DNA of 64,000 bases from Chitinophagaceae bacterium (GCA_027484165.1 JAIXWH010000150.1:1-64000); one strand, 5' to 3'. Shown: positions 1 to 11,048, counted from the stretch's first letter. The notes: generated by a model from the letters alone, not told the origin. Program-made: numbers and translations.

Positions 1-156
1 AAATATTTGGGAGAGTAAAAAAGCTGTCTAATTTTACATCACGATACTTGATAACGGTAAAAAATAAAAAGAAGATCATTGTCCTGAAACTTCTAAAATA
101 AAAACCGCCAACAGATATCGAAACCAATATCCTAAACCATTTAAAACTGTAAATCC

Positions 157-738
157 ATGAAAAACCTAACGCAATTAACCGACCAAGAATTAGTTCAAAA
201 CTACATGAACGGAAACTCAGATTCTCTTTCTGTATTAGTTGAACGTTACAAAGACAAAATTTTCACATCTATTTATTTATTAGTTAAAGACAAATATCTT
301 GCTGAAGATATTTTCCAGGATGTATTTATCCGTATTATCGACACTTTGAGAGCTGGTAAGTACAACGATGAAGGTAAATTTTTACCTTGGGCAATGAGAA
401 TCGCGCACAACTTATGTGTAGATCATTTTAGAAAAGTAAAACGCAGCCCAAGTATCAAAACAAGTGATGATCATGACATTTTTGAAGTATTAAACTTCTC
501 AGAAGCCGGAGCTGATCAAAAAATGATGGCTGGTCAAAGTCATGACCGTGTAAGAAAATTAGTAGATATGCTTCCTGAAGATCAAAAAGAAGTAATCATC
601 TTACGTCATTACGCTGATTTAAGTTTCAAAGAAATATCTGAATTAACTAACTGCAGCATCAACACTGCCTTAGGAAGAATGCGTTACGGTTTAATGAACC
701 TACGTAAAATGATGACTGAAAAGCAAATCGCTCTATAA
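157..738 (+). CDS. RNA polymerase sigma-70 (ECF-type) factor
   Basis: 193 aa; region 2 (AEDIFQDVFIRI, FLPWAMRIAHNLCVDHFRK) and region 4 (LPEDQKEVIILRHYADLSFKEISELTNCSINTALGRMRYGLMNLRK). Confidence 0.9.
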   Translation: MKNLTQLTDQELVQNYMNGNSDSLSVLVERYKDKIFTSIYLLVKDKYLAEDIFQDVFIRIIDTLRAGKYNDEGKFLPWAMRIAHNLCVDHFRKVKRSPSIKTSDDHDIFEVLNFSEAGADQKMMAGQSHDRVRKLVDMLPEDQKEVIILRHYADLSFKEISELTNCSINTALGRMRYGLMNLRKMMTEKQIAL

Positions 739-759
739 CTCATTACGAAACCACAAGAG

Positions 760-793
760 ACAATAGCAATTCTTTATAGAATTGCTATTTGTT
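760..793. terminator. Rho-independent terminator, probably bidirectional
   Basis: aatagcaattct-ttat-agaattgctatt, 12-bp stem, followed by tgtttttt; the stop codon of the convergent dsbD-like gene lies inside the stem. Confidence 0.8.
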
Positions 794-2749
794 TTTTAAA
801 GAAGAAAGTGCACAATTCAACCATTTGATGTATTCATTTTTATTGGTATATCCCACTGGAGAATTAAGCAGTTGTTCTTCTGTATTTACAATGGCATACA
901 AGGGTTGAGAATTACTCGAAAAATTTTCGGTTTGGAAAGTAGCCCATTGGTCTCCTACTGTATTAATATCTTTATTCAAACCATCTTTGGTTTTAAATTG
1001 AAACTGCTGATTAGCCGGCAACATTTTTTTATCATCAACATATAATGATACAATGATAAATTTCTCTTTCATGATTTTATAAACTTCAGGGTCGCTCCAA
1101 ACATTTTCTTCCATTCTTCTGCAGTTTACACAGGCATAACCCGTAAAATCAATCAATATCGGCTTCTTTTCCTCTTTAGCCATAGCAAGAGCCTGCTCGT
1201 AATCATTAGCACAATTCAATCCTAAAACACAATGCGACTCTTTTTGATAAATGCTGTAATATAATGGTGGCGGGAAACCGCTGATAAGTTTCAAGTTTGC
1301 ATAAGTACTATTGGTTATTCCAGGGATAAGATAAAGAGACAACAATGCAAAAAATGTTGCTAATATTTTTCTACCCATTGATAATTTTGCTGGTGGTGTG
1401 TCATGACTGAATTTCAATTTACCGAAGAGGTATAAAGAAAGTAAAGCGCCAATGATAATCCATATTCCTATAAACACTTCTCTTTTCAACAAGCCCCAAT
1501 GTTTTACCAAATCGGCGTTTGATAAAAATTTAAAAGCCAAAGCCAGTTCTAAAAAGCCCAATGTGATTTTAACGGTGTTCAACCAGCCTCCCGATTTTGG
1601 AAGAGATTTCAGCCAGTTGGGGAACATGGCAAACAAAGCAAAAGGAAGTGCTAATGCCAACCCAAAACCAGCCATACCTGCAGTAAGCTGCATAGCGCCA
1701 CCATCAGATGCCAATGACCCTGCAAGTAATGACCCCAGGATTGGACCTGTACATGAAAAAGAAACTAGCGCCAATGTTAATGCCATAAAAAAGATGCCCA
1801 ATACATTTCCCACTCCTGCTTTACTATCTACCCCTGTTGAAAATGAAGCAGGCAAAGTAATTTCATAAAATCCGAAAAATGAAAAAGCAAAAAAGATAAA
1901 AACTACAAAGAAAATTACATTGAGATATACATTAGTTGAGATGTTATTTAAAAACTCAGGATTGATGCTGTCTAAAAAGTGAAAAGGTAAACTCAATAAC
2001 ACATAGATGAAAAAGATGAAAAATCCATATAAAAAAGCATTCTTGATTCCCGCTTTTTTTGAAGAAGCTTTTTTGGTGAAAAAAGAAACCGTTAATGGTA
2101 TCATCGGGAAAACACATGGAGTCAACAGCGCAACTAACCCTCCTAGAAATCCGATAAAAAACAAGCTCCATAAGCTTTTACTCGGCTTTTTATCTGAAGA
2201 AGGATTGATTAAGCCGCAATCATTCAGAGGGTGATCAACATCAATATTTGAAATGTGCAATCTTGCTTTTGAGGTTTCTTTTGCATTTTCATCTAGCTTG
2301 ATACTCAACACCTGTTCTTCCTGTAAGTACTCCAACCCTTTTGCATAATCATAAGCAATTGTTGCTTTTGTTATTCCAATGCCAGACTGACTAACTCTCA
2401 ACTCCTGTGTTAATTCTATTGTATTTTCTATTACTTGCTTCGTTTGATTTTCAAAAACCGGATCTTTAATCGTTGTAGTTGCTGATTTTAAAAAAAATGG
2501 GGAAGATTGTATGGATCCATCGTTGTATGTAATTTTCAATCCGTCGATACCTTCTACACTATCACGCAAGTAAACATGAAAACCCGAGGAAATTACACCG
2601 GTTAGTTTTAATAGATATTGATGTTCATTTATTTTGGTTACGCTTGTATTCCATTTTATAATTGTCGAATCTTGTGCTTTAAGAGTTGATGTCAGAAAAG
2701 TCAACATCATGAATAGAAGTGAATATAACAATGATTTGTGTAAACCCAT
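785..2749 (-). CDS. dsbD: DsbD-like thiol:disulfide interchange protein (N-domain, CcdA-like TM domain, C-terminal thioredoxin domain)
   Basis: 654 aa; LLTPCVFPMIPLT and SFSCTGPILGS TM cysteines; thioredoxin-like GYACVNCRRMEENVW. Confidence 0.85.
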   Translation of the reverse strand: MGLHKSLLYSLLFMMLTFLTSTLKAQDSTIIKWNTSVTKINEHQYLLKLTGVISSGFHVYLRDSVEGIDGLKITYNDGSIQSSPFFLKSATTTIKDPVFENQTKQVIENTIELTQELRVSQSGIGITKATIAYDYAKGLEYLQEEQVLSIKLDENAKETSKARLHISNIDVDHPLNDCGLINPSSDKKPSKSLWSLFFIGFLGGLVALLTPCVFPMIPLTVSFFTKKASSKKAGIKNAFLYGFFIFFIYVLLSLPFHFLDSINPEFLNNISTNVYLNVIFFVVFIFFAFSFFGFYEITLPASFSTGVDSKAGVGNVLGIFFMALTLALVSFSCTGPILGSLLAGSLASDGGAMQLTAGMAGFGLALALPFALFAMFPNWLKSLPKSGGWLNTVKITLGFLELALAFKFLSNADLVKHWGLLKREVFIGIWIIIGALLSLYLFGKLKFSHDTPPAKLSMGRKILATFFALLSLYLIPGITNSTYANLKLISGFPPPLYYSIYQKESHCVLGLNCANDYEQALAMAKEEKKPILIDFTGYACVNCRRMEENVWSDPEVYKIMKEKFIIVSLYVDDKKMLPANQQFQFKTKDGLNKDINTVGDQWATFQTENFSSNSQPLYAIVNTEEQLLNSPVGYTNKNEYIKWLNCALSSLKNK

Positions 2750-2808
2750 TTTGAAACAATATTTAAAGTAATTTTTTATTATTTATAGCATAAAAATTGA
2801 ACTAATAA

Positions 2809-2837
2809 AAAAATCCCGAAAGCTAATCGGGATTTTT
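2809..2837 (-). terminator. Rho-independent terminator downstream of the nDsbD-like gene
   Basis: aaaaatcccga ... tcgggattttt hairpin with A/T tracts on both sides. Confidence 0.8.
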
Positions 2838-2848
2838 CAAAGTTAAGT

Positions 2849-3307
2849 TTATTTGGAATCAATTTTTATTGAAAACGGAACATCTTTTGGAGGCAGACAT
2901 TTATTGTCGTTACAAACCATGTAAGTGACTGTTCCTTTTAAAACAGTGGATGCCGAAGACTTTAAGCTTATTTTTTGAATGAAATCCACTTTTTTATTAT
3001 AATACTTCAAAGTTGAGTTGAAATTTTTATCAAAGGACGTTTCCAGTTTTCCAATCTCATTTACTTTACCAATTAATTTTATTAATGGATTTTTATTAAA
3101 GATAAAACTTGTAGGCTCTGGTCCTTCACCTGCATCCTGTGCATATAAATGCCATTTACCCTCAATTGTTGCGGTAAGATGAACCTCATATTGCTTGTTC
3201 CCAATCTTTTTAGCAGAATAAGACCACTCTACTGGATTTTCTATTTGTGCAGATGCGATCAAGAAAATAGATGTTAGTGCAAATACAACCAATATTAATT
3301 TTTTCAT
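2849..3307 (-). CDS. Secreted DsbD N-terminal-domain-like protein
   Basis: 152 aa; signal peptide MKKLILVVFALTSIFLIASA; nDsbD-like fold with CNDNKCLPP. Confidence 0.7.
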   Translation of the reverse strand: MKKLILVVFALTSIFLIASAQIENPVEWSYSAKKIGNKQYEVHLTATIEGKWHLYAQDAGEGPEPTSFIFNKNPLIKLIGKVNEIGKLETSFDKNFNSTLKYYNKKVDFIQKISLKSSASTVLKGTVTYMVCNDNKCLPPKDVPFSIKIDSK

Positions 3308-3400
3308 ATACTAAATTGAATGTCAAATTTAGTTATAGTATTTTAAAAAGTCAATGTTTATCAGTACGCTAAATGGAAATTAACAAACATTAACTTAGAA

Positions 3401-4381
3401 TCACAAATTATAGTATCCTACCAAAAAGCTAAGTGCAACTAACATCCAATGAATCAAAGATGATATAAATTTCTTTTCAGTGTAAACAAAAAAAGAGGTA
3501 ATTATTAATGTAATTGGTATGATAATGAAATGAAAATTGGGAATTTGATGTTGTTCTTGCATAAATATCATGAGTACAGATAGCATCAAAAAGAAAAAAA
3601 GTACACTCCACATCTTTCTTGATTGAACTAAAAGTCGGTTCATATTGATTTGCAAATAATAAACCCCTACAAAAAAAAGCAAAGTAACAAATACGAGCCC
3701 AGCAATTTCGGATTCATTCAAATGAATTACTGGTTGACTTAATGACAAGCTGGGAAATAATCCCTTTATATTCAGATCTAATAGATAATTAAATGAGTAT
3801 AAAAAATAAAAGGGTGTTATGGTCCCAATTATTAAAATAATAGGTTCGGCCAATCTGAATGGCCTCATTACAAATAAGGTCAGGAATAGAAGAGCCAAAA
3901 ATATGATCGAAGGGAAATACAAAAATGAGGCGACTCCCAAAAATATTCCGATATTGAAAATAATTTTCTTTGGGTCTTGAGTGTTTGTGAGTTTTGATAA
4001 AAATGAAAGTATAGCAATCAAAATTGTTGCAGACAATAATGTTGAACTGAAAGTATTAAAAGATGAAAACATTGAAGTTACGAGTATATAAGTCATTCCC
4101 GTTAAATAGTTTGGCTTTAAAAACATTTTTTGATTGCCAACTAATCTGTTGAGCATTAGTGCCTGGATGTATATCAGTATGAAAATAAAAATACTTGCGA
4201 AAGGGCTGAAAATTGAATTGATTTCAGTAATAAAATGATGAATAGATTTAAATAGAAAGGTGTCTTTACTGGTTATTGGAGTCAATACTGGATGAAGAAA
4301 CAAAGTCCATTTGATTAATAAACCATAAATCAAAAGCAGGAAGTTATTGTATGGTAAATTGGCTTTAAAATTCCCTATCAC
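3401..4381 (-). CDS. Polytopic membrane protein, DUF6427-like
   Basis: 326 aa, multiple hydrophobic helices; family call by resemblance only. Confidence 0.5.
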   Translation of the reverse strand: MIGNFKANLPYNNFLLLIYGLLIKWTLFLHPVLTPITSKDTFLFKSIHHFITEINSIFSPFASIFIFILIYIQALMLNRLVGNQKMFLKPNYLTGMTYILVTSMFSSFNTFSSTLLSATILIAILSFLSKLTNTQDPKKIIFNIGIFLGVASFLYFPSIIFLALLFLTLFVMRPFRLAEPIILIIGTITPFYFLYSFNYLLDLNIKGLFPSLSLSQPVIHLNESEIAGLVFVTLLFFVGVYYLQINMNRLLVQSRKMWSVLFFFLMLSVLMIFMQEQHQIPNFHFIIIPITLIITSFFVYTEKKFISSLIHWMLVALSFLVGYYNL

Positions 4382-4422
4382 AATGTTGATATTAAGATGA
4401 ATGCAAATGTGCTTAATTATAC

Positions 4423-5934
4423 CTAAAGGTTAAAATCTATTTTAGCAAATCCTAAATTATTGAAATGTAAATAGGGCACTATCAATTGATTGTAACCAAT
4501 TTGCTTTCCAAGCTTTGGCATGAATTCGTATCCTCTCTCGTTGCTTTTTAGTGTAGGGTACTTTTTTAAATCGCCCATTGAGTTTACCCCAACACCCAAA
4601 ACAATCTCTTTCTGATTTGTTTTATCTAAATATAAAAAGCGAAGCTCATCTCCAGAATTCAGTAAAACATAAGACAGAAAATCATCTCTATTGATATCTG
4701 CCTGACTTTTATGAAGTACGCTTGTCCAATTCATTTGAGATGAACTATCAATGTCTGTTATCAAAATATCATTATTATAATATCTTGTAACATCATTTCT
4801 GTTGTAATTATTCCAAAACTGACTATATCCGAAGGGGCTATAAGGCAGATAATCATATGAACTATAAGGATACGACCCATAGTAATTTCTGTTCCATATA
4901 TTATTAGCAGTTCTAGATTCTGTATAAATGCTTTCTGATATCAATACAAAGCCTCCGTTTTTCTTCAGTATTATTTGTTGTGGGACAAGATCATCGAGAT
5001 TAAACTCTTTATTACCAGAAGAAATGCTGTTAGCCAGTGTTTCTGAAAATGGGTTGAAAGATGCTTGAAAATTGGTAAAATTTGAAGTAGGAATTTTTGC
5101 AGTGTAGAGCCCTTTTACATGCCCTTTATTTTCGTTATAAAAAAATGCATTAACAATATAGCTTTTGTTGAGGTTGTCTATTTTGATATAAGACACATCT
5201 ATAAATTTATCGTTCAAAGGAAGGGTTATTTTACAACTTGTATCAACCCCTCTTTTTTTGATAACCACATCTAAATTTTCTATGTAGTTATTGTTTTTTC
5301 TTCTTTTTTCAACGCTATACAAGTAGCTTCCTTCATTATCTACATAACAGTCACTGTACTCTTCTTTTCTTTGATTGTACTCAGAAGAAGTTCTTGAAGT
5401 CTCCATCAAATTAAATTGAATATCGAACAATTTTGTTGCCAGATTGATTTTTCCGTTTTTACTATTTTGCTTATACAGCAGAATCAGATTTTTGTCTTCG
5501 CTGAAAGATGTGCCGTAAATTTTATTATCAGAGAGATATCCAATATATGTTGTATCTAAATTAATCGGCTCACTTATTTTATTACCATTTTCGATCATCT
5601 TAATGGCATCACAATAAACGATATTGTTTTTCTGATATTGATAAATAATGATGATGCCATCGTTAAGATTCAGGAAGTCGATGTTTAATATTTTTTGAGG
5701 TATTGATTCTAATGTAATATCATCTACTACATTCATGGACTCATCATAAAAAGTGAAGTAATGTTTTCTATAATTATTTTTATAGACGATATAATCATTC
5801 CCATTTTTCCCGATGATTTTAAACTCGGTATTTTGGTTTTCTTTTTTAAGAATAGGCGAATAGGTAAGCTTCTGTGAGTACGAGTCAAATGCAAGCATTA
5901 AATAAAGGATACAAAATATGATTATCTTTTTCAT
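4423..5934 (-). CDS. Secreted hypothetical protein
   Basis: 503 aa with N-terminal signal peptide; no recognised domain. Confidence 0.6.
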   Translation of the reverse strand: MKKIIIFCILYLMLAFDSYSQKLTYSPILKKENQNTEFKIIGKNGNDYIVYKNNYRKHYFTFYDESMNVVDDITLESIPQKILNIDFLNLNDGIIIIYQYQKNNIVYCDAIKMIENGNKISEPINLDTTYIGYLSDNKIYGTSFSEDKNLILLYKQNSKNGKINLATKLFDIQFNLMETSRTSSEYNQRKEEYSDCYVDNEGSYLYSVEKRRKNNNYIENLDVVIKKRGVDTSCKITLPLNDKFIDVSYIKIDNLNKSYIVNAFFYNENKGHVKGLYTAKIPTSNFTNFQASFNPFSETLANSISSGNKEFNLDDLVPQQIILKKNGGFVLISESIYTESRTANNIWNRNYYGSYPYSSYDYLPYSPFGYSQFWNNYNRNDVTRYYNNDILITDIDSSSQMNWTSVLHKSQADINRDDFLSYVLLNSGDELRFLYLDKTNQKEIVLGVGVNSMGDLKKYPTLKSNERGYEFMPKLGKQIGYNQLIVPYLHFNNLGFAKIDFNL

Positions 5935-6078
5935 TGCTTAACTAATTAATTGGGTTACAATAAAACAAAATCGTTTATTAAATTGTTTACACTCATAGAA
6001 AATATAAAATTACACTAAATTAAATGGTAGTAACTTAGAAACTCATTCAAATTTCACATTATAACAGGTAAATAAAAC

Positions 6079-7008
6079 ATGGGAACTATTTTAATAACCG
6101 GAGGATCAGGATTAGTAGGAAGAGCTTTAACAGATTTATTATTGAAAAAAGGATATCAGATAATCATCTTAACTAGAAAGATTACAGATAAGAATCCCAG
6201 ACCTAATTTAAAATATGCTTTGTGGGACATCAAAAAAAATATTATTGACATAGAAGCCATTCAGGAATCTGATTACATTATTCATTTAGCAGGTGCTGGT
6301 GTTGTTGATAAAAAATGGACTGCTGCTTATCAACAGGAAATTATTGATAGCAGAGTTAAGAGCAGTTCGTTAATCATCGAAATATTAAAAAGCAATCCAA
6401 ATAAAATCAAAGCCATTATTAGCTCTTCTGCTATTGGATGGTACGGCCCCGACCTTTCTTCAAACCACCCATTTGTTGAAACTGATAAACATGATGATAG
6501 TTTTTTGGGGAATACCTGCAAACTATGGGAAGAAAGTGTTGAACCCGCTCATCAAATGGGAATCAGGGTTTGTAAGTTGAGGACAGGAATTGTTCTGAGT
6601 ACTGAAGGAGGTGCATTAAGAGAGTTTTTAAAACCTATCAAATTAGGAGTAGCTGCAATATTGGGAAGTGGAAAACAGATTGTTAGCTGGATACACATCA
6701 ATGATTTATGCAGAATGTTTTTATTCGCAATTGAAAACGAAGAAATGTCGGGCTCATACAATGCAGTTGCTCCCTTTCCGGTAACAAATAAAAATCTTAC
6801 TCTCACTTTAGCAAAACAAATAAAAGGGATATTTTTCATACCCAGTTATGTGCCCTCATTCATCTTGAAATTAATGATGGGAAAAAGAAGTATAGAAGTT
6901 TTAAAAAGCTGTTATGTGAGCTCTGAAAAAATAAGCAAATCCGGATTTACATTTTTCTTCCCATCCATCGAAGTTGCACTTAAAGATCTTTTTTCCAAAA
7001 AACTATAA
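6079..7008 (+). CDS. TIGR01777-family NAD-dependent epimerase (SDR)
   Basis: 309 aa; ITGGSGLVGRAL Rossmann motif, SSSAIGWYG, WEESVEPAHQMGIRVCKLRTGIVLS. Confidence 0.9.
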   Translation: MGTILITGGSGLVGRALTDLLLKKGYQIIILTRKITDKNPRPNLKYALWDIKKNIIDIEAIQESDYIIHLAGAGVVDKKWTAAYQQEIIDSRVKSSSLIIEILKSNPNKIKAIISSSAIGWYGPDLSSNHPFVETDKHDDSFLGNTCKLWEESVEPAHQMGIRVCKLRTGIVLSTEGGALREFLKPIKLGVAAILGSGKQIVSWIHINDLCRMFLFAIENEEMSGSYNAVAPFPVTNKNLTLTLAKQIKGIFFIPSYVPSFILKLMMGKRSIEVLKSCYVSSEKISKSGFTFFFPSIEVALKDLFSKKL

Positions 7009-7854
7009 ATCACTCTTGAGCATTTTTCTGTTACTGATAAAATAAAACAGGAATAAATACAAAATTGCAAATGAAAATACAACCCATTCGTATTCAGTTG
7101 GCATAGCTCCTTTAGTCATAGACTTAAAGGGATTTTCAGGGAAAGTAAGTAGGCCGTCAGATGCGTTCATGGGTAAATAATCGCCCATGCTTCCCAAATC
7201 AATTTTATGCAATTTGTTGATATACATGCTTAATCCGTCAAGAATTTGTGATATGATATTTTCTGCACCCATATAAATAAAAAAGACTCCTATTGCAAAT
7301 CCTGTTTTTCTGACCAATGTAGAAATCATCAAGGCAAACATATTATATGAAAGTGCCTTCAAGAAGAAAAATCCAACATGTAAAAAACTGGCGAATGATA
7401 TCTCTGATTTTGTAGAGAATCCAAAAACTAATCCAACTAGGATCACAACAAATGTGGAGCAAATTGCAAAAAGCAATGCCATTAAAACCTTAACTCCTAA
7501 AAATTGTTGCCTTGTCCACCCATCAATTATATTTTGTCTGTTGGTTCTGAATGTAAATTCATTCGTTGTTAATATAATCAACAACATTGCTGGAAGCAGC
7601 AATAGATATCCAGATGTATAGCTTATGGTTTCCCATACATATTTAAACTCATAAGGATTGAATGTATTCAATAAAACTCCGGCATCTGTATTGGTTACCA
7701 TATTGTCAAATACAGTATAAACGATATAATTGACAGCTAAAATTCCAATCACAAAAAAGATACTCATCAAGATGAAAGTTCTGTAGTTCTTGATTTTAAG
7801 CCATTCTATTTTTAATAAATCAGTCATGTTTAATAATTTAATTAGTGAGTTCAA
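7003..7854 (-). CDS. ABC transporter permease
   Basis: Six-helix-like membrane protein directly downstream of an ABC ATPase. Confidence 0.8.
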   Translation of the reverse strand: MNSLIKLLNMTDLLKIEWLKIKNYRTFILMSIFFVIGILAVNYIVYTVFDNMVTNTDAGVLLNTFNPYEFKYVWETISYTSGYLLLLPAMLLIILTTNEFTFRTNRQNIIDGWTRQQFLGVKVLMALLFAICSTFVVILVGLVFGFSTKSEISFASFLHVGFFFLKALSYNMFALMISTLVRKTGFAIGVFFIYMGAENIISQILDGLSMYINKLHKIDLGSMGDYLPMNASDGLLTFPENPFKSMTKGAMPTEYEWVVFSFAILYLFLFYFISNRKMLKSDL

Positions 7855-8725
7855 GAAACTTACTTTCCAAGCTTAATTTTTTAGATTGCAATTTAGACAA
7901 CACAACCCCTCTCTCAAAGCAAAATCGGTTCACATCTTCGAGATTAGCTGTACCTGAAGGGAAGTTTAAGTGTACCACATTCTCTTTTATTTGAACTTGG
8001 GTGCAACCCGGCATATTGGTTAATACATTTTTCAATTGTTCTAAATCAATAGCAGCCACTTCCACAATATCTTCGTTTTTCAAAATCTCATCAACACTGC
8101 CATTAACAATTAGTTTGCCGTACTTTAAAATGGCAACATGAGTGCATACTTTTTCCACTTCATCGAGCATATGACTTGCCATGATGATGGTGATTCCTTT
8201 CGAAGCGAGATGCTTAATCAATTCGCGAATCTCAGCAATGCCAACCGGATCGAGGCCGTTTGTTGGTTCATCTAAAACCAACACATCAGGATTGCCTAGC
8301 AATGCATTTGCAATTGCTAAACGCTGTTTCATTCCTAAACTGTAGGTACTGAAAGCAGATTTTTTGCGATGAGATAATCCCACCAAATCAATAACTCTGT
8401 CAATATCATCTGCACCCCTATTTTTTATTGCAGCGTTGATTTTCAAGTTTTGTTCTGCTGATAAATAGTGGTAAAAATTTGGGGTCTCCAGTAAGGTGCC
8501 GATTTTTTTTCGGTGCAACTCACTCGGATCTTCTTCAAACAAATTGAAACTTCCTGAGGTTTGATTTAAAACGTTCATTACGATTCCCAACAATGTCGTT
8601 TTACCACTTCCGTTAGGGCCTAAAATCCCATATACAGTTCCTTTAGGCACCTCAAAACTTACGTCCTGTAAGGCTTTGATTTTTCCGTAATTTTTGGAAA
8701 GCTGTTTTACTGATAAAATATTCAT
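7838..8725 (-). CDS. ABC transporter ATP-binding protein
   Basis: GPNGSGKTTLL Walker A, YSLGMKQRLAIANAL signature, VLVLDEPTNGLDP Walker B. Confidence 0.95.
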   Translation of the reverse strand: MNILSVKQLSKNYGKIKALQDVSFEVPKGTVYGILGPNGSGKTTLLGIVMNVLNQTSGSFNLFEEDPSELHRKKIGTLLETPNFYHYLSAEQNLKINAAIKNRGADDIDRVIDLVGLSHRKKSAFSTYSLGMKQRLAIANALLGNPDVLVLDEPTNGLDPVGIAEIRELIKHLASKGITIIMASHMLDEVEKVCTHVAILKYGKLIVNGSVDEILKNEDIVEVAAIDLEQLKNVLTNMPGCTQVQIKENVVHLNFPSGTANLEDVNRFCFERGVVLSKLQSKKLSLESKFLELTN

Positions 8726-8731
8726 CTTCTG

Positions 8732-10879
8732 TTAATGTAAATTTTGCATAAAATAATCTGTAACTTTTTGATAAAGATGAGCTCTGTCTTTACCTAATAC
8801 ATTGTGTTCATGACCCGGATAAATCATATAGTCGACCTGTACACCCTTATCCACTGCTGCTTTTACTAAATTAACAGAATGCTGCATCACTACCACATTA
8901 TCCTGCATTCCATGTATCAATAAAAGTTTGTCTTTCAATTTGTCAATTCTCTTTGTCAAATCTGTAGCATCATATCCCTCAGGATTTTCCTGTGGCTTAT
9001 CCATGTATCTTTCAGTGTACATAATTTCATAGAATTTCCAATTAGTTACAGGGCCTCCTGCAACAGCAGCTTTGAAAATACCAGGATGAGTCAGCATAAA
9101 ATCTATTGTCATGAATCCACCGTAACTCCATCCAAATAATCCCATGTTATTGTAGTCAGTGTATTGTAAAGATTTCAAATAATCAATACCAGCCATCAAA
9201 TCTTCCATTTGTTTTTCTCCCGCTCTTCTGAAAATCTGCTGTTCAAAAGCCTTTCCTCTGTTAGAGCTTCCTCTAGTATCGAGTGTAAATACAACATAGC
9301 CTCTCTCCGACATATATTGAAACCAATAATCTCCTGCGCCTCCATTCCACCCATTCAAAATCATTTGTGCATGAGGTCCGCCATACCAGTAAACCACCAC
9401 AGGATAATTTTTAGTGCTATCAAAATTCACCGGCTTGAACAACCTACAGTACAAATCTGTTCCTTCATTATTTTTAATGGTAAAAATGCTCATCTCCCCC
9501 TGACCAAACTTCTCCAATGGATTGGTTGATTGCAAAAGCAATTTTGATTTTCCTTTTTTGACATCAACAACTTGAATCGTTCTGGGATTTTGTGGTGTAC
9601 TGTAGTTATCAATCACAAATTTGCCGTCTTCACTGATAGTTGTGTTGTGAACAGCATTTCCTTCAGTGATCAATTTAGATTTACCATTTTTTATATTTAC
9701 TGCATACAAATTTTTAGAAATCGGAGATACTTGAGTTGAAACGTAATAGATGTTTATTCCTTTCTCATCAAACCCTTTCACATCGATTACATCCCACTCT
9801 CCTTTTGTCAATTGTTTTACCAAAGTCCCATCTATATGATATAGATACAAATGATTCCATCCATCTCTCTTACTTTGCCAGATAAATTGATTGGGTTTGT
9901 TCTTTACAAATAGCATCGGCACTAGCGGCTCTGCATACTTGTCATCTTTTTCTTCGAAAAGTGTTTTTTCAAATTCACCACTAGCCGCATTGTATTGATT
10001 TACCCAAAAATGATTTTGCTCTCTATTTACAATAACAATATATACAAACTGATCATCTGGACTCCAGGCAATGTTTGTTAAGAACTGCTCCGCATGACCA
10101 GTAGTCTTTATCCAGATTGTTTTTTGTGACATCGCGTCATAGATACCCAAAGTAACATGATGACTTGAATCTCCTGCCATCGGATATCGAAGATTATTCA
10201 CTTTGGCGGGGCGATCAGACCAATCAATAATTGGATAATTGCCTGTTACCGATTGATCCATTCTGTAAAAAGCGAGCAATTTGCCGTTGTTACTCCAATA
10301 GGTGCCTTTTGTAATTCCAAACTCACTTTGGTGAACAGTTGATGCATAAACGATATCATCGCTTCCATCTTCGGTAACTTTTTTTGCGTTGCCATTTTTT
10401 GCTACATATAAATTTTGGTTATCAACATAAGCAACAAAACCATCTTTGCTTTCCTCCACATTATCCTTTTCAGAGGTAGCTTTATCAATGATAATTTTAT
10501 AACTATTGTCATTACTAAAAGAAATTTTTTGTCCTTTCACTGTTGTAACTAAATAGTCTTTGTAAAATTGGATAACAGGCATAGATACCAAAGTATCCAT
10601 CGAAGCAGCTCTTAATTTCTGATTGAAACTATGAAGGGTTAAGTAGGGAGTTTCTTCTCTTGATGAGTAGTTGCCTTGCATCCAGGTGTCCACTCCGCTG
10701 AGCTTCTTCAAATAAACATAATTATCAGTGCCTCTGATAAACTGCAATTGTTTTAAATTCTCTGGTGCTAAAGAGGTTCTAGCATTTAACATTGCATCTT
10801 CAATGGTAAGCTGTTTTTTCTGGGCATGACCCTGATTTAAAATAGCAGCAAAACCAATAAATACGATTAACTTCTTCAT
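8732..10879 (-). CDS. S9 family peptidase (DPP IV-like)
   Basis: 715 aa; beta-propeller plus GWSYGGFMT nucleophile motif and HGMQDNVV/HEHN catalytic residues. Confidence 0.92.
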   Translation of the reverse strand: MKKLIVFIGFAAILNQGHAQKKQLTIEDAMLNARTSLAPENLKQLQFIRGTDNYVYLKKLSGVDTWMQGNYSSREETPYLTLHSFNQKLRAASMDTLVSMPVIQFYKDYLVTTVKGQKISFSNDNSYKIIIDKATSEKDNVEESKDGFVAYVDNQNLYVAKNGNAKKVTEDGSDDIVYASTVHQSEFGITKGTYWSNNGKLLAFYRMDQSVTGNYPIIDWSDRPAKVNNLRYPMAGDSSHHVTLGIYDAMSQKTIWIKTTGHAEQFLTNIAWSPDDQFVYIVIVNREQNHFWVNQYNAASGEFEKTLFEEKDDKYAEPLVPMLFVKNKPNQFIWQSKRDGWNHLYLYHIDGTLVKQLTKGEWDVIDVKGFDEKGINIYYVSTQVSPISKNLYAVNIKNGKSKLITEGNAVHNTTISEDGKFVIDNYSTPQNPRTIQVVDVKKGKSKLLLQSTNPLEKFGQGEMSIFTIKNNEGTDLYCRLFKPVNFDSTKNYPVVVYWYGGPHAQMILNGWNGGAGDYWFQYMSERGYVVFTLDTRGSSNRGKAFEQQIFRRAGEKQMEDLMAGIDYLKSLQYTDYNNMGLFGWSYGGFMTIDFMLTHPGIFKAAVAGGPVTNWKFYEIMYTERYMDKPQENPEGYDATDLTKRIDKLKDKLLLIHGMQDNVVVMQHSVNLVKAAVDKGVQVDYMIYPGHEHNVLGKDRAHLYQKVTDYFMQNLH

Positions 10880-11048
10880 TTTTGATTTTATGTTTTGATT
10901 TTTGACTTTTAAATTTTGAATTAATCAAAATTCTGTACAATAAATAAAAGTAAGGAAATATATTCATTGGATTCTTTTATCTGTGTATTCCATGATTTTG
11001 ATAGAATTGTCCCTGATTACTGCTAACTTTTTTAACCCTTATAATTTT

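Noticed and set aside
1956-2171. Minus-strand 71-aa ORF inside dsbD in another frame
   Set aside because: Out-of-frame overlap with a well-supported CDS.
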